Part shown: piece by piece, positions 60,646 to 64,000 of the stretch
How positions within the stretch are numbered: the first letter of the stretch is position 1
Layout: each line of letters starts with the position of its first letter
NCBI GenBank assembly: GCA_963989385.1
Contig: OZ022502.1
Location: 46,493,454 to 46,557,453, forward strand
Direction: 5' to 3'
DNA: 64,000 nucleotides
From: Ctena decussata
Lineage: Eukaryota; Mollusca; Bivalvia; Lucinida; Lucinidae
The notes under the pieces: generated by a model
Told to the model about the DNA's origin: nothing
The model's input: only the letters and a program-made list of their open reading frames with translations
Databases searched by the model: none
Program-made: the position numbers and the translations under genes

Positions 60646-61636
60646 TGCATCATCCTACCCGAAACATTAATTAGTTTAAGTCGTTTGTATATGTATGTTT
60701 CATGATACTAGCGTATAAAACAAAATTAAAACTGGAAATAAAACAGTAAAGATTAATATAGTGCATGTAATACCCCGAATGAAACATGCTATAAAATCTT
60801 CACCGAAAATGCCTGACTTATCCAAACTTTCATGAATTCGATGTACCCAATGACATTAATTAAACCGTCAAATATCAGCAGATTTACGGTTTTAAGTTAA
60901 GAATTACAAGAAGGTCATCATGAACGCATCTGTAAAGCAACCAACTCGTTTCCTGGAAATGTTAAATGTTTAGAGATTTAGGCTCACTTGTTATCTCTTA
61001 CAACAAGATTAAGTTTGAAATAATTCCATCAATCTAGAATTAATTCAATTAGCAAATGCCAATACTCTGATTAACCTATGGAATACAATTTTCTTCTTGT
61101 TTATTCCAACAAAATTGAGAAGAGCATGCAGATTGGGCCTTAGTTGCCGTCAGGAATGACACAGTTCAATTAGCTACTTAGTTATAAGGATAGGAACGAT
61201 TTATTGACAGTTAGAAAATGCGATTTATGAAACCATACATGGAAGGAACAGTAAAAACTATTAGAACATTATTATCATTATGATGTTTTATTGAACCTTT
61301 ATTGATTCAGTCTTTATTGTGCACGATTAGCCTATTTGTACCTAGTGTCCGATAACAAAAACATAGGCAGACAGTGTAGACCAAAATCAGACGCTGCAAA
61401 ACGTCAAACGGGTATCTTTTCCTGAACAAAAAATGATATAAAAATAAACTAAACCGGATACCCTTAACTGACAAATTGACAAATGAACTCACACAATTTA
61501 TAGGGGCAAAACATTCCACCGGGCATAAATACCTTACAGTTATTTGCTATTAAGTGATAAGTATTATTCTGACACTAATGAAGTAAACGATTGCAAGTAG
61601 GCATGCAATAATCATTTAAGCGTTTTGTGCCTACAG
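60646..61636. other. Unassigned sequence
   Basis: No feature recognised. Confidence 0.35.
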
Positions 61637-61639
61637 TTA

Positions 61640-62876
61640 GGGACCGACCGTTTAATATTTCGGGGGGGGGGGGGGGGGGGGGGGGCTGGTATTCTTGATG
61701 GAGACACGACATTTTATTTCACTGGCCTCTGGAAACAATTTCTTTCTTTTTTTTCACCTTGTGGGAGCTAATTTATTTTTTTTTACAACTAACTCAAACA
61801 GGTTATTTTTTTTTTTATAATTTTATAGCTGAACTATCAGATCCTTGTTTACTTGACCTTAATATCCTTTATTTTACTCACATCAGTATTTTACAACTTT
61901 TTTTCTCACAAAAAGAACATGGTGCTGTCTTTAACCAGGCCAAGGGCATGGCTTAGCTTCCTTTTGCAAACCAGTGTCTGGAGCTCTTTTCATCTAAGGT
62001 ACAGATACAAACACCCCTGTATGAGTTTGGCAAAAAAATAGGCCTTAAATTAGGGATATTTTTGCCAAAATTTAGGGCTATTTTGGGCAAAGTTTTAGGG
62101 CTAACAATGGGAATTTAAGTTTTTTTTTGTCTATCCCAATATATGCCCAAACATGCTTTACTCGTACTTTAGAAAGTTTGATAAATACTTACTGATAGAG
62201 TCACATTATACATGAATAGCAATTAATAAAATTGCTGAATGTGCAAGAAGTTAACAAAGGGGGGTCTGGGGGGCGTTGCCCCCAGAAGCTAAAGCAATTT
62301 CCCAATTTCAATGGCAATTTTAAGACTGGAAACAATAGAGAAAAGCTAGGAATGATGACAAAAATAAGGGTTTTTATATTAGTACTTTTGCCTTTTAGAG
62401 TGTTTATTTTGTCATAATGTCTTTGTCTCTCATAAGCTAGTGACTCCTTTTGCAATTCAGTTTTAGTGTAAAAATTTACTTAGTATTTATGTGGCAGATC
62501 AATAATACATGTATGTGAATGTTGTATAGGGTGTTTTTGTAAATGTATGCACATGCGGGGCCCGCTGGTGTAAACCAATTGTAGATAATATTAAAATTGT
62601 ACTATAAATATGGGGGTCTGGGGGCGGAGCCCCCAGAAGCCAGAGACATTATAAAAACTCATCTGCAGACTATATTCTTTTTTGAAATTTTGGCTGGAGA
62701 CAGGTTATTTTTTTCTCTTACTTTTGAGGCCAGATTATTTTTTGAACACCTTTATGAGCCAGGTTATTTTTTTTCTTGCATATCTAAAGACAGGGATTTT
62801 TTTTGATAAATATACCAGCCCCCCCCCCCCACCCCCCCCCCCCCCCCCACCCCCAGAATATCAAATGGTCGGTCCC
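61640..62876. mobile_element. 1237-bp TIR element with TTA duplication (PIF/Harbinger-like?)
   Basis: GGGACCGACCGTTTAATATT at 61640 pairs with the inverse of the right end (GGTCGGTCCC at 62867-62876). Homopolymer G/C and GGCTGGTA/TACCAGCC extend the match inward. TTA occurs directly at both flanks (61637-61639, 62877-62879). A 3-bp TWA duplication is typical of PIF/Harbinger. Inside are repeated 'CAGGTTATTTTTTT'-like motifs near both ends and two copies of GGGGTCTGGGGG...CCCCCAGAAGC (62261, 62611). No transposase. Confidence 0.7.
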
Positions 62877-62879
62877 TTA

Positions 62880-63278
62880 GACTATGTTATCAAGATTTGC
62901 AATGTATTTTTTACGATATATGAGTCACTATAATCTAAAAACTTAACGTAACGGAAATGTTGCTGAGCTTTTTCTTTTTAAGCTGTTCTGATATGTGACT
63001 GTGTCCTTGCCGAAACGTAAGCACATGAAAACAAGGATTTAAAGGTCTGTTGTTACTTTTAAACTAAGTATTGTTTGAAAAACTTAAACGTTCAAATACA
63101 GCTTAGTGAACTGAATTTCAAGTTAATTCTCCCCTACAAATATCCTACTTCACAACGCCGTTTGTTAACAGTAGCTCGGCAGAAACAAACAACAAAAATA
63201 GATTAGTTATTAAGGTGGTGATTTATGGTAAATGTTAAAAATCTGCATAAAACCATAAAAAAGTAACATATCTCCCTA
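62880..63278. other. Unassigned sequence
   Basis: No feature recognised. Confidence 0.35.
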
Positions 63279-64000
63279 AAAGTTAGCAGACTTCTTATTT
63301 TTGTTGTTCTTTACAGTTTAGAGTACAAAATAGACGTACATGCTGCTTAAAAAAGTGTTTTTATAAGGAAAGAACAAAAGATAATTTTCTGCGAATAAAT
63401 CTGAAAAAATAATATCGTTATTGAAAATTTACGTAGTGCTGAAGGTGCATTATTGCATCATGAAGAGCGTCCTAGCAATTATTTATTCCAACTCTTTCTC
63501 AAATTATAATGTAGACCAGACGAAACGGTAGCTTTTTCTCAAATGTTCAACCATGTACAAAGTAAATGTACACTGGACGCATTTATTAAATATAGGGTAG
63601 GCACGCATATCTATGTTAACACTTACAATATAAATAAAACATTTTTGACATGAGCAGTGGTGTGTAGATGAAATTGTTCAACCTTGTTAAAATAGTATCA
63701 CCTGTCTCACTGTGTGTTTTGACAAAAAAAATGGACACAGACTGCATCTTTTTTCATCTGCTCAGCCTGATAATGTGTGAAAGAGTTTGAAAAAATTATT
63801 GCTAGGACGCTCTCCATTATGCAACAAGGTACTCTAAGCACTAAGTATATTTTCAATAATGATAATATTTTTTTTCAGATTTTTTCGCAGAAAATAACCC
63901 TTTGATCTTCATTTATAAAAACACTTTTTAACACTAACAAATGCTGCATTTTGGGATTCTAAATTATGAGAAACAACATAAAGAAGGCATCTGCTAAGTT
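63279..64000. mobile_element. Long inverted repeat element, cut by window end
   Basis: Left arm 63279-63500 and right arm 63775-64000 are inverse (AAGTTAGCAGACTTCTTATT; AGAGCGTCCTAGCAATTATT; AACTCTTTC landmarks), about 80-90% by eye. The spacer is about 275 bp. The right end reaches at least 64000, so termini and duplication cannot be seen. Confidence 0.7.

Overview
This is an AT-rich animal nuclear window that is almost entirely transposable elements (TEs) and other repeats. I found no intact host gene. Reading frames are short, introns cannot be excluded, and there are no operons or bacterial signals. Several repeat types are, from general knowledge, typical of bivalve molluscs: 'CAAGAGGGCC...' elements with cores of ~145-bp tandem repeats (compare the pearl elements described from oysters and ark clams), ATGTCCCCC-ended arrays, and tRNA-derived SINEs. 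A bivalve, perhaps a venerid clam, is my best guess; this is inference.

Layout. 1-5.8 kb: a ~305-bp tandem array split by one Helitron-like element (806-4990), itself split by a second (1396-4468) with about 20 tandem monomers. 5.8-20.6 kb: mostly unassigned sequence with hairpin MITEs, a ~970-bp TIR element, a SINE and dispersed repeats. 20.6-23.4 kb: an ATGTCCCCC-ended tandem-repeat element and two more tandem arrays. 24.3-25.1 kb: a TIR element with a 4-bp target-site duplication (TSD). 25-39 kb: dispersed repeats, MITEs, SINE pieces and a decayed LINE fragment. 39.4-56.1 kb: a nested TE complex. 57-64 kb: a MITE, a 107-bp near-perfect palindrome, a decayed LINE, a SINE, a TIR element with TTA duplication, and a long inverted repeat running off the end.

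The main result is the nest at 39454-56067. A ~1.2-kb Helitron-like element was interrupted by an L1/Tx1-type LINE on the minus strand. The LINE has a poly(A) tail at 39838-39853 and a 15-bp TSD at 39823-39837 and 54526-54540. LINE ORF2 was then cut by a 3524-bp DNA element (46670-50193) with perfect 30-bp terminal inverted repeats (TIRs) and an ACCT duplication; removing it puts the two ORF2 parts back in one frame. That DNA element carries a SINE and 11 copies of a 14-bp GTTACGGAGGGGAG motif. A separate ~930-bp TIR element sits in the tail of the outermost element. The sequence therefore gives an order of insertion events without external data.

Three elements (806-4990, 1396-4468 and 39454-56067) share one architecture: 5' CAAGA, a GC hairpin, a short subterminal inverted repeat, a tandem core, a GAC-rich tract, a 3' hairpin closed as C-TTC-G, and the matching subterminal repeat. 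Coordinates of repeat edges are by eye and may be off by several bases.
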